This document shows, in pieces, positions 1-7,651 of a stretch of 11,626 nt of DNA (positions within the stretch are counted from its first letter, which is position 1; each line of letters opens with the position of its first letter). This DNA comes from JAJYZP01 sp049964535. Lineage in GTDB: Bacteria > Actinomycetota > Acidimicrobiia > Acidimicrobiales > Acidimicrobiaceae. The translations under genes and the position numbers were made by a program. The notes under the pieces are model-generated. The model did not search any database. It saw only the letters and a list, made by a program, of their open reading frames with translations, and was not told where the DNA came from. The DNA is taken from assembly GCA_049964535.1 (NCBI GenBank), contig JBMFXG010000078.1, positions 1 to 11,626 on the forward strand, in the 5' to 3' direction.

Positions 1-30
1 GCTCCTGTCTCAGATCCATCTACGACAGGG

Positions 31-381
31 CTAGCTAAAAGCCCTAGACCCCGCTAAATGCTGAAGAGCCACCTTACCAAGCCGTGGCCGGATCGTCGTC
101 TTGATCTGTGCTCGATAGGTCCGGAGGGTGGTTGGGGAGAGGTCGAGCCGTTCGCACTCTTCGAGCCACTGGTCGAAGAGCTGACCGAAGGTCGCTCCGA
201 TCCCATCTGACCGAGACGAGCCTGCTGGTCGATGAGGGTCCCGGAGGGCTTCATCTACGGCCCTAGCGGACCCATGGAAGGCCTTCGAGAGCACCTTGTA
301 CTTGTCGGTTACCGGGTCCTTCCCCAGGGAGACCCGCAACTCCCACACCCCACGCTTGATCTCACGCTTCGATCCACGCAC
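31..381 (-). pseudogene. Truncated tyrosine site-specific integrase (N-terminal part only)
   Basis: This is the N-terminal part of a phage/ICE-type tyrosine recombinase, which would integrate and excise DNA at a tRNA. I chose the GTG at 379-381 because the product then begins VRGSKREIKRGVWELRVSLG, typical of actinobacterial integrases. The frame stays open further upstream, but that part is translated tRNA and leader. Residues about 1-45 look like the arm-binding AP2-like domain. Residues about 62-105 (FGQLFDQWLEECERLDLSPTT onwards) look like the SAM-like core-binding domain. The frame stops at TAG after about 116 residues, whereas full enzymes have about 350-400. The catalytic Arg...His-x-x-Arg...Tyr domain is therefore absent and the protein cannot recombine DNA. 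Residues 49-53 (PHRPA) look out of frame. The gene lies directly 3' of tRNA-fMet, as expected for an integrated element. Family confidence is high; the exact start is moderate. Confidence 0.8.
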
Positions 382-428
382 GAAAGCAAGCGTAGCGAGA
401 TTTTGGGATTCTCGTGGGGATAGCAGAG

Positions 429-450
429 AACCGGCCCTTGCGGACCGGCC
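429..450 (-). terminator. Candidate terminator hairpin downstream of tRNA-fMet
   Basis: On the minus strand CCGGTCC and GGGCCGG form a 7-bp stem (one G-U pair) closed by a GCAA tetraloop, at 431-448. It starts about 20 bases after the tRNA CCA end and is followed by a short pyrimidine run (TTCTCT), not a real U-tract. It could end tRNA transcription or protect the 3' end. Alternatively it belongs to the integrated element, since it lies before the integrase start. Confidence 0.35.
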
Positions 451-467
451 CTGACCTGCACTTTCTT

Positions 468-544
<77 letters not shown>

Positions 545-557
545 TCGACCACAACAT

Positions 558-563
558 TCTATA
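558..563 (-). promoter_or_regulatory. Possible -10 element for tRNA-fMet
   Basis: TATAGA on the minus strand ends 13 bases before the first tRNA base, which would give a leader of about 6-7 nt. I see no good -35 hexamer at 16-18 bases. The call rests on position and the TATA core only; readthrough from the UPF0182 operon is an alternative source of transcript. Confidence 0.35.
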
Positions 564-598
564 GCCACAAGATGACAAACTGGCCAGTTCACCGTAGA

Positions 599-3520
599 TT
601 ATCCAGCTGTAGACTTCGTTGGTGCCTTTGAACTGGTCGTGCTCGACTGATTGGCACTCGACAAGAGAGCACCAATCTCCGTAACGTCTTTCTGGTACGT
701 GCCAAGGTTCCCCGCTCGTAGCGCCGCCTGTGCTTGTTGATAGAGAGCCGTTGCCTGCGAGATCAACGACTTGCTAGCGCCAGAGAGCGATCCACCCCCC
801 TGCGTCGTCGTCGAAGACGGAGCAGAAGACGAAACTGCTGATGAACCCTGAAGTCCCGGAATGTTTACATTAAAGACGTCGTGAAGCGCTTGCGCAAAAG
901 TTGGCTCCATCGCAACCTGTGTGTTATACACCACAATGACCTCCTTCAACTCAGGAAGGGGATTTTGGGCGCTCTCGGTATAGAGAGGACGTACATACAG
1001 CAAGTTCTGACCGATAGGTACGCTCATCACATTTCCTAGTTGAACCTGAGATCCGTGTTGATCCAACAAACTAATCTGCTGAGAGACCGAGGTTTGAGCA
1101 CTAATTCGAGCATTTACCAATGCTGGGCCATCGACTTGGGTTCCTCGTGGAGTTACCAGATCTACCAGCTGGCCATAGTTCTTCGGATCAGCAAGCCCGA
1201 CGAAAAAGCCCGTCAGGTTCTGCTGAACTTGAGACTGAGACAACGGAACCAGGGCCTCGACGATCGAGAAGTGAGGCGCAGACGATCCTGGGATACGCAT
1301 CTCCTCGTAAACCGGCTGCATTGGGCTCACCTGTGACGAAATTGCAAATCCCTGCGCATTGGTTGTCACTGTTTGACTGAGTGCTGCAGACGGTGAACCG
1401 GTCCCTGGATTCTGAGAGAGTGTCCAAGCGTCTCCTGCGCTGTAGAAAGCTGAAGGGCTCACGATGTGATAGCGGCCGTACATTTGCGCTTGCACGGTGA
1501 AGAGATCAGACGGGTAACGGAGATGGCTTCGCAGGGCTTCTGGCATCGCGGACATCGGTTTGAACAACCCCGGGAAGGCCTTCTCGTAGACTTGAATGAT
1601 CGGGTCTGACGGGTCAGTTACGTAGAAAGAGACCTTGCCGGTGTATGCATTCGTTACCGCCTCTACGGAGGCCCTCACGTAGTTGAAATACTTCGCCAAG
1701 CCAGCATTTGGCGATAGAGCAGAGACGTCGGCAGCCTCTCCGTACGGCAATCTGGACGTCGTCGTGTAGGCGTTCTCCATCCAGTAGATCCCCCCATGGG
1801 CAATGACTGGGTAAGGGTGAGATCCGTAGGTCAAGAAGGGCGCTACCTGCTTCGCAGCTTGGACGACATTTCTATTGAACATCAAACGAGAGTGCGAATC
1901 GATCAGCGACGAGATCAAGATATTGATATCTCCGAAACGAAGAGAGAACGCCACCTTGCGCAAGGTAGACGAGAGCTGCACTCCACCACTTCCCTTGTAG
2001 TGAGTCTCAACGCTCGCCCCAGAGGCATTTTGATAGTCAATCTCTGGCTGGAGGGAGTTGGAAATGACATACCCTGAAGACCCGAGTCCATAATATACCT
2101 GCGGCTGCGTCAACTTTGGTGCACTCGAGGTCGAGGTTGGCGGGAGATCGCGCACAATGAATCGAGGGTTTCCTGAGGGGCTGACCTCATTTGCCGGAGC
2201 CACCACAGCTCCGTAGCCGTGTGTGTACTGCAAGTGAAGATTAACCCAAGAGTTAGCGGGCAGGTTCGACGAGTTCAACTGCCTAATCCCAAGGATGACC
2301 GGGGTATTTCGGCCATTGATATCGTATCGGTTCACCGATAGTTCATTGAACTGATAGTAGGAACGAATATCTTGCAGCTTATTGAAGGTCTGCAGCGGTA
2401 TCGAGGAGTCCCAAAGGCGAACTGCCTGCAAGGTCGGTGCGGCCGCTTTTACCTGGGAACTCGTCAGGTTATCGTTGACCGAGAATGGGACTTGTTTCAC
2501 ATTCGCAATATTCATGCCGTATCTCGTTGCGGCTATGTTGCGGGCAATGTAAGGGATCTCCTTCGTCCCCTGCGCAGGCTGAACAACAAACTGTTGCACG
2601 ATAGCAGGGTAGATCGCTCCGAGAACTACCGAGAGAAACGCCCACAGTCCAAGTCCGATCGTAGGGAGGACCCAGCCGCGCCGACGCACGTTCACCAAGA
2701 ACAGCGCCCCTGATGCAATAGAGATGAAGATGAGAAGGGTCAGCGCTGGGAGTTGTGCATGCACGTCGGTATAGGCAGCGCCTTCAACGTAGCCCCGAGT
2801 GGAGGTCGTCAGTTCGAACCGGGAAAGATAGTAACCATATGCCTTCACCCCAGCCATGAGAGCCAAGATGACCGACATGTGAGCCTTCACTCGAGGGGAA
2901 ACTCGCGGGGGGCGACCTGAAGTTCGAATGCTCCCGTTGAGATAGTGGGCTCCGGTCGTCAGGATGAAGATAATTGTCAGCGCAAGGAAACTCCAGCGAA
3001 CCAAAAAGAGAAGGAAGGGTAGATGAAAAACGTAGAAGCTGTAGTCCAAGTGGAACTGTGGGTCTTTGATCCCAAATGGAACACTATTTTGGAAGAGGAT
3101 CCAGTTCGACCACTCCGACGAAGCCCCACTTCCAACGATGAGAGCGGCTACCAGCGATACGACGATTCGAGGAAGATTGGGGAAGCGACCACGAGCTTGG
3201 GCGTATCGCTTGACGATATCGTCGTTCGACGCGTCGTCTCCCGTGCCACCAGCGATCTTGTCAGCGATGACGAGACTCCCGAGACACATGACAAAAAACA
3301 GGGCTACAAATACTGCACCGAGCGCCAACTTAGTCAGCAGGAGCGTCTTCCAAACCGAGGAGAAAGCGATGCTCCTAAACCAGAGATAATCGGTGTAGAA
3401 GACTGCAACACTTCTCAAGGAGAGAACAACGACCACGACGATAGCGACCACCGCAACAATGGCGAGCTGTCGACGAGAGGCACGCCTCCGGCCAGAATTT
3501 AGATCTTCGGGAACTCGCAT
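599..3520 (-). CDS. UPF0182 family large integral membrane protein
   Basis: This 973-residue protein matches the actinobacterial UPF0182 family, of unknown function, in both architecture and length (the Mycobacterium member is about 990). About seven hydrophobic segments occupy the N-terminal third, at roughly residues 19-40, 58-86, 117-135, 160-190, 213-232, 258-277 and 285-312. A long extracytoplasmic region then runs to about 900. A Ser/Thr/Gly-rich linker (about 905-930) follows, then a short helical segment (ALYQQAQAALRAGNLGTYQKD type) and a final Ser/Thr/Lys tail. The start MRVPEDLNSGRRR gives a basic cytoplasmic N-terminus before the first membrane segment. The ribosome binding site is weak (GGA abuts the ATG), and the gene lies 10 bases after the DivIVA-like gene, so translation may be coupled. 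It is probably the last protein gene of the protease operon. Family is certain; function is not known. Confidence 0.93.
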   Translation of the reverse strand: MRVPEDLNSGRRRASRRQLAIVAVVAIVVVVVLSLRSVAVFYTDYLWFRSIAFSSVWKTLLLTKLALGAVFVALFFVMCLGSLVIADKIAGGTGDDASNDDIVKRYAQARGRFPNLPRIVVSLVAALIVGSGASSEWSNWILFQNSVPFGIKDPQFHLDYSFYVFHLPFLLFLVRWSFLALTIIFILTTGAHYLNGSIRTSGRPPRVSPRVKAHMSVILALMAGVKAYGYYLSRFELTTSTRGYVEGAAYTDVHAQLPALTLLIFISIASGALFLVNVRRRGWVLPTIGLGLWAFLSVVLGAIYPAIVQQFVVQPAQGTKEIPYIARNIAATRYGMNIANVKQVPFSVNDNLTSSQVKAAAPTLQAVRLWDSSIPLQTFNKLQDIRSYYQFNELSVNRYDINGRNTPVILGIRQLNSSNLPANSWVNLHLQYTHGYGAVVAPANEVSPSGNPRFIVRDLPPTSTSSAPKLTQPQVYYGLGSSGYVISNSLQPEIDYQNASGASVETHYKGSGGVQLSSTLRKVAFSLRFGDINILISSLIDSHSRLMFNRNVVQAAKQVAPFLTYGSHPYPVIAHGGIYWMENAYTTTSRLPYGEAADVSALSPNAGLAKYFNYVRASVEAVTNAYTGKVSFYVTDPSDPIIQVYEKAFPGLFKPMSAMPEALRSHLRYPSDLFTVQAQMYGRYHIVSPSAFYSAGDAWTLSQNPGTGSPSAALSQTVTTNAQGFAISSQVSPMQPVYEEMRIPGSSAPHFSIVEALVPLSQSQVQQNLTGFFVGLADPKNYGQLVDLVTPRGTQVDGPALVNARISAQTSVSQQISLLDQHGSQVQLGNVMSVPIGQNLLYVRPLYTESAQNPLPELKEVIVVYNTQVAMEPTFAQALHDVFNVNIPGLQGSSAVSSSAPSSTTTQGGGSLSGASKSLISQATALYQQAQAALRAGNLGTYQKDVTEIGALLSSANQSSTTSSKAPTKSTAG

Positions 3521-3530
3521 TCCAATAAAA

Positions 3531-5891
3531 CTAGGCGAAGACCGGAACTATTAGACATCGACATCCGCCGTGGACCGGCGGTAAACGATGTCCAGTAGGA
3601 AAATCTTCTTCGCTAGGGTTCACATTCGCCAGAGCATTATCATCGCAATCTGCACAATTCACTCCGAGATCGCTCGTCAACCAGCGATATCCCAGAGCAC
3701 CTGGTAGGGATCGAACGCCAAGGGCGAAGGCGCTACTGACGAGATCTCCCACGAGTTCGTCGACCTTCTGACCTCGAATATCTCGAAATATCGAGCCTAA
3801 AATCGAGACTTGCCCGGCCTCATTAGCTCCCTCGAGTGCACTTGACATCGAGGCAACTCGCCCAAGAGTCAGAGAGGTCACCACCTGAAGGCTGTGATCT
3901 GTCATCGCCCTGAGCTCCCTCTCGCTAGAGTTAGCCCCTTGTCCCGGGTCCTGGCTTTTTGGCCCACCTCTTAACTCCTCGGCGAAGCGAAAACCTTCTC
4001 GTTCGCTTTTATGGAGGAGCTCAAAGACCTGTTGAGCTCTTCGATCGCTATCGCTGGAAAGCTCAGCAGTACGCTCCAATACCCTAGCAATACCCCCTTG
4101 CCGTAAAGCGTCCAGGAGGTCGTTCTGGTCATCTTGCAGCATCCGTTTGATACGACGACCGAGAGAGGTCGCAATCGGTCCCACTACAAGATCCCGAGCC
4201 TCCAAGAGCCCGTTGTCGCTTCGGACTGTGAGAGCGTCATCTCCTCTTGCTGTCCCGCCGGTCTCAGAATCAGTGGGTGTGAGAGCGCGATCTGCCTCAT
4301 CGAGAGCCGATCGAATCTCACCTTCGGCAAGACCTCTATCGACTCGATGAGGGTCCTCCACGGCCCTTGAGTCGACCCTCGGCACCACCTCGCGAGGTCT
4401 CATATCCCCAAGAGTTTGGCGATGCGAGGTCTCGTGCGATCCAGAAGCCTCAGCCGTGTGCGCCTCGCTCATAGCTACTCGGCCCTCCTGATCGGCAGTC
4501 GGAACCTGAGTAACCTTCAAACGATCAAAGAGATCCTCAAGACGGTGGAGACGGTGATCACTCGGAGCCAGTCGGTTCGCAGCACCGAGATCAGGAGCAT
4601 CGTTCTCGTCGCTCGATACTGCTAGAGAGGGATCCTGCCGCACCTCGTCCACTTCTACGCTCTCGTTATCTGAGTCAATCACAGTCGAGACTCGCTGAGC
4701 GATCCGTTGTGAAAGAAAGCTCTGGAGTGCGTTTCCGACTTCCGACGGCGCCTCCATGGTCGAGACAACCGAGGTGTCAACGCCAACGATCGACTCCGAT
4801 GCCTGCGGTTCCACGTCAGCACGCAAGGCCTCAGGCGCAAACGTTAGCGCGTTCTCTTCCTCGAGATCGATCGAGACCTGCACCAAGAGGTCGACTTCCG
4901 CATCGGATGACTGCGGCCCATCAAAAGTGACTGAATCAACCACTGACTCCTCGACATCGTCCGCAACGTCTTCGCTCTGAAGTTCGAATCCACTACTCGA
5001 AGGGCTCTCGTCAGATTCGAAGCGCTCCCCGACCGATTCTTCTACAACATCGATCAAGATCTCACGGGCCGAGGGGAACGAGCCAAGAGACTCGTCACGC
5101 TCGCCTTCGGTGTTAGCGACGTCACGTTTTCTTTCGTCGTCTATCGGCGGCGCCGTGCTATCATCATCCGCTGAGACGGGGTCTCCAGGCTCGACTACAT
5201 CGCCTTCAAGCACCTCGGCCATCTCGTCAACCATGCGACGGGCCGACCGAATTAACTGAATCAAGACGGTTCGCGAATCTTCGAGGCCTTGGATCTCAAG
5301 CTGAAGCTCATCAATGCGAGCTTGCGTCTCCCCAAAGATTTTCGAGCGCAACTCGCGAGCTCGAAGTATGACCGCTCGGCCCTCAACCTTGGCTCGGTCA
5401 AGGATCGAAGCTGCACCCTGCTCGGCAACCACGATCGTATCGTGCGCCTGGGAACGAGCCGCTTCCAAGATCTCCTGCGATGTTCCTGTGGCCTCGTCAA
5501 GCTGAGCTTCCGCGTCCAGATTCGCCCGACTTACGATCTCAGCCGCTTCACGCGCTGCACGCGCAACCGTTTCTTTAGAGACCGCATCTGCCCGCTGGCG
5601 TATCGCCTCTGCCGCATCGTGAGCTCCACGCAAAATCTCAGATGCCTGTCGTCCGACTAGCTCCGTGATCTTCTCAATGTCGAGGTCGGGATTCTCAACT
5701 CGTTCTTCTAGCTCCACGATGCGTCGCGAGAGATCAGCTTTCTCTTCGACCAGCATCTGTAGCGATCGCTCTACGGATCTGAGATACCCCATCACTTGAG
5801 CCTGGTCGAAACCCTTCCGAACGACAGCGAAATTGGGCGGATTCAGCATTGACCGATCGCTCTCGGACTGACTTGAGTATTGCTCAGGCAT
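3531..5891 (-). CDS. DivIVA-like coiled-coil protein with phage-head-like C-terminal Cys/His motif
   Basis: This 786-residue protein has three parts. Residues about 18-75 resemble a DivIVA N-terminal domain (FAVVRKGFDQAQVMGYLRSVERSL, then heptads). Coiled coil continues to about 235 and is rich in Ala, Glu and Arg. Residues about 236-560 are acidic, of low complexity and probably disordered. The C-terminal 200 residues are again helical and end in a cluster of possible metal ligands: C746-x-x-C749, H768, H774-x-x-C777-x-C779, with PPVHGGCRC. That cluster resembles the C-terminus of phage Mu gpF/SPP1 gp7 minor head proteins. DivIVA proteins usually recruit polar-growth or division factors at curved membrane, which suggests a scaffold role here. 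AGGAG lies only one base before the first ATG, so the second ATG (about 5849, MLNPPNF) may be the real start. The gene sits 9 bases after the protease stop. No signal peptide or membrane segment is seen. Confidence 0.75.
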   Translation of the reverse strand: MPEQYSSQSESDRSMLNPPNFAVVRKGFDQAQVMGYLRSVERSLQMLVEEKADLSRRIVELEERVENPDLDIEKITELVGRQASEILRGAHDAAEAIRQRADAVSKETVARAAREAAEIVSRANLDAEAQLDEATGTSQEILEAARSQAHDTIVVAEQGAASILDRAKVEGRAVILRARELRSKIFGETQARIDELQLEIQGLEDSRTVLIQLIRSARRMVDEMAEVLEGDVVEPGDPVSADDDSTAPPIDDERKRDVANTEGERDESLGSFPSAREILIDVVEESVGERFESDESPSSSGFELQSEDVADDVEESVVDSVTFDGPQSSDAEVDLLVQVSIDLEEENALTFAPEALRADVEPQASESIVGVDTSVVSTMEAPSEVGNALQSFLSQRIAQRVSTVIDSDNESVEVDEVRQDPSLAVSSDENDAPDLGAANRLAPSDHRLHRLEDLFDRLKVTQVPTADQEGRVAMSEAHTAEASGSHETSHRQTLGDMRPREVVPRVDSRAVEDPHRVDRGLAEGEIRSALDEADRALTPTDSETGGTARGDDALTVRSDNGLLEARDLVVGPIATSLGRRIKRMLQDDQNDLLDALRQGGIARVLERTAELSSDSDRRAQQVFELLHKSEREGFRFAEELRGGPKSQDPGQGANSSERELRAMTDHSLQVVTSLTLGRVASMSSALEGANEAGQVSILGSIFRDIRGQKVDELVGDLVSSAFALGVRSLPGALGYRWLTSDLGVNCADCDDNALANVNPSEEDFPTGHRLPPVHGGCRCLIVPVFA

Positions 5892-5900
5892 ACTCCTAGC

Positions 5901-6989
5901 CTACGGAGAATTTTTGCTCGTAGGAAGCTTGTTCAAAATTGCTACCACCTGAGAGAGTGTTGAAACGCCAAAGACCTTCATTTTCGGCCCGCTCTGCGAC
6001 TTTGCAGCGCTCAACTCTGCCCTTGGCACGAAGAACACTTGAGCCCCAGCATCTCGAACCGCTATGGCTTTTTGGGCGACCCCACCTACATCACCAACCA
6101 CTCCGTTGGGACCGATCGTACCTGTGGCAGCAACCGTCAGTCCATGAGTGATACTTCGACCCTCGAGCTGTTCGATCAAACCGAGAGCAAACGCAAGCCC
6201 GGCCGAAGGGCCTCCAATCGATCCCGTCCGAATTTTGACAGAGATGGGCAGCTGGTAATATACACCTTGCGTGAACTCAACCCCTAGGAAGGCCCGATCC
6301 TTGTGCTTGGGATTGGTACCAAGCGTTAGTGAGACCCGAACGTTCTCAGCTCGAACACCATTCGAGCTCGACTCTTCTCGCAGAATAGAAAAATGCGCCT
6401 GAGTCCCGGGCGAGAGCCCTGCGACCGTCGCCGAGAAAGACTTCGCGGAAGGCGTCCCCGTCCCGTTTACTGCATAGACGAGATCACCAACTTGGATACC
6501 ATGACTAGCAGGAGTTCCCTTTAGAACTGAAAGAACCTCGACCCCATAGCGGATTGACACCTTACGCCCGAGGAAGTTGAGCGCTGCAACTGCGGCCCCC
6601 ACTTTGGCATCGGCCATCTGAGATAGTTGACTCTGATTGAAGGTCGCCGAGGTATCCGTCCCAACGACCGAAGAGGCTGGGACGAGCGCTATCGATGAGT
6701 TGAAGTGGTCGACCAGCCAAAGCAGCGGAGTGACCTTGGTCAACCCGACATCGGTCATAAACAGCGGAGGGCCGAGATTTTGCTTGGTAAGTCCATTAAC
6801 CGAGATGATTTGATTTACATCGATTGCATTGCCAGGAGAGATTGCATAGACCGAGATCGAGACATTAAGAGCCCAGCCGACAAGAAGAACTACTGGTAAC
6901 GCAACTGCAAGGAACTTCCATCTCACGACGCCACCACCCATCGTTGATATCTTCGACCTCTTTCGCTGTGAGCTGAAGATATGCATCAT
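5901..6989 (-). CDS. Membrane-anchored PDZ/Lon-like serine protease (YlbL type)
   Basis: This 362-residue protein belongs to the PDZ plus S16 (Lon proteolytic domain) family typified by Bacillus YlbL and its mycobacterial relatives. One membrane segment lies at about 26-47 after a basic N-terminus, anchoring the rest outside the cytoplasm. The typical ISPGNAIDV stretch follows at 50-58. A PDZ domain lies at about 148-205 (GTPASHGIQVGDLVYAVNG). The Lon-like domain shows the catalytic Ser262 in GGPSAG and Lys307 in VGGVAQKAIAV, spaced as in Lon. There is no ATPase module. The likely role is cleavage of envelope or secreted substrates. The start is uncertain: ATG codons at 6989, 6986 and about 6941 are all possible and none has a good Shine-Dalgarno; a leaderless start is plausible. 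It heads the operon with the DivIVA-like and UPF0182 genes. Confidence 0.9.
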   Translation of the reverse strand: MMHIFSSQRKRSKISTMGGGVVRWKFLAVALPVVLLVGWALNVSISVYAISPGNAIDVNQIISVNGLTKQNLGPPLFMTDVGLTKVTPLLWLVDHFNSSIALVPASSVVGTDTSATFNQSQLSQMADAKVGAAVAALNFLGRKVSIRYGVEVLSVLKGTPASHGIQVGDLVYAVNGTGTPSAKSFSATVAGLSPGTQAHFSILREESSSNGVRAENVRVSLTLGTNPKHKDRAFLGVEFTQGVYYQLPISVKIRTGSIGGPSAGLAFALGLIEQLEGRSITHGLTVAATGTIGPNGVVGDVGGVAQKAIAVRDAGAQVFFVPRAELSAAKSQSGPKMKVFGVSTLSQVVAILNKLPTSKNSP

Positions 6990-6994
6990 TCATG

Positions 6995-7000
6995 AACATA
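6995..7000 (-). promoter_or_regulatory. Candidate -10 element of the protease operon
   Basis: TATGTT on the minus strand lies 5 bases before the first ATG and 8 before the second ATG of the protease gene, a spacing that fits a leaderless transcript. No clear -35 hexamer is visible. It shares two bases with the candidate -10 of the divergent HEAT gene. Confidence 0.35.
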
Positions 7001-7004
7001 GCAT
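6999..7004 (+). promoter_or_regulatory. Candidate -10 element of the HEAT-repeat gene
   Basis: TAGCAT fits the TANNNT form of a -10 element and is followed by exactly 7 bases before the ATG at 7012. No Shine-Dalgarno is present, so a leaderless mRNA starting at the ATG is the simplest reading. No convincing -35 is seen. Confidence 0.4.
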
Positions 7005-7011
7005 TTCAACC

Positions 7012-7629
7012 ATGACAAGATCCGGTGCGTCCACCTCAGAACCGACAGCAACCATGGATATAGCGGAGGCTGTACTCGCCCGGAATGCACTGTTCCTGAA
7101 AGAGATTCTTGATTCTGAGGCCAATCCTCGTCGCCTTGTCGCAGCGATCGAAGGGCTTGCGACCCTACACACTTCCCTGAAACGCCTGACGATCGTCAAT
7201 CTCATCAATGCGACCAAAGACTCTTCCGTCAAACGCTCTCTTGCAACTCACTTTTCCGCATCGCATCCCGATCTCCACGAGTTGCTCCTTCGTGACGAGA
7301 ACCCTTCCGTGGTAGAAGCTGCGGCATACTCCGCCGGCGAGTCCGGCCAATCCTGCTATCGAACTACGCTCGAAAAAATCGCCGTTGAGCATAGTGACCT
7401 GCTCTGCCGGGAGTCCGCTATCGCCTCCCTCGGAAGCATCGGAGACCCACGTTCACTTCAAGTCGTTCTCCGCGCACTCGATGACCGGCCCACGATCCGA
7501 CGTCGAGCGGTCGTAGCTCTCTCCGCCTTCGACGACCCTCAAGTCGAGCTAGCACTCGAGCGAGCCAAGAACGACAAAGACTTCCAAGTCCGAACGCTCG
7601 CCGAGGATCTCTTACGACCGCAGATATAA
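7012..7629 (+). CDS. HEAT-repeat domain protein
   Basis: This 205-residue soluble protein is made of paired amphipathic helices of HEAT type. The clearest repeats lie in the C-terminal half: HSDLLCRESAIASLGSIGDP at about 127-146, then RPTIRRRAVVALSAFDDP (about 158-175) and KDFQVRTLAEDLL (about 190-202). The N-terminal half (from NPRRLVAAIEGLATL) looks like more divergent repeats. Such repeats form a curved scaffold for protein binding; no catalytic motif, signal peptide or membrane segment is visible, so no enzymatic role is proposed. The gene diverges from the protease operon with 22 bases between starts and runs tail-to-tail toward the MreB-like gene, with 22 bases between stops and no strong terminator. 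The ATG at 7012 is favoured by a -10-like element 7 bases upstream; a second in-frame ATG (residue 15) is an alternative. Confidence 0.8.
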   Translation: MTRSGASTSEPTATMDIAEAVLARNALFLKEILDSEANPRRLVAAIEGLATLHTSLKRLTIVNLINATKDSSVKRSLATHFSASHPDLHELLLRDENPSVVEAAAYSAGESGQSCYRTTLEKIAVEHSDLLCRESAIASLGSIGDPRSLQVVLRALDDRPTIRRRAVVALSAFDDPQVELALERAKNDKDFQVRTLAEDLLRPQI

Positions 7630-7651
7630 GCGTGGAATAGCGTTTGACCCC

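Noticed and set aside
4709..4980. Two plus-strand frames rich in Ser/Thr or Arg/Pro
   Set aside because: They mirror the acidic low-complexity region of the DivIVA-like gene; composition alone explains them.
6990..7232. Minus-strand 80-residue frame
   Set aside because: It lies wholly opposite the HEAT gene and resembles no family; its basic, low-complexity product is typical of a shadow.
7630..7651. Bidirectional terminator between the HEAT and MreB-like genes
   Set aside because: Only a 3-bp CCC/GGG pairing is seen in the 22-base gap; no convincing hairpin.
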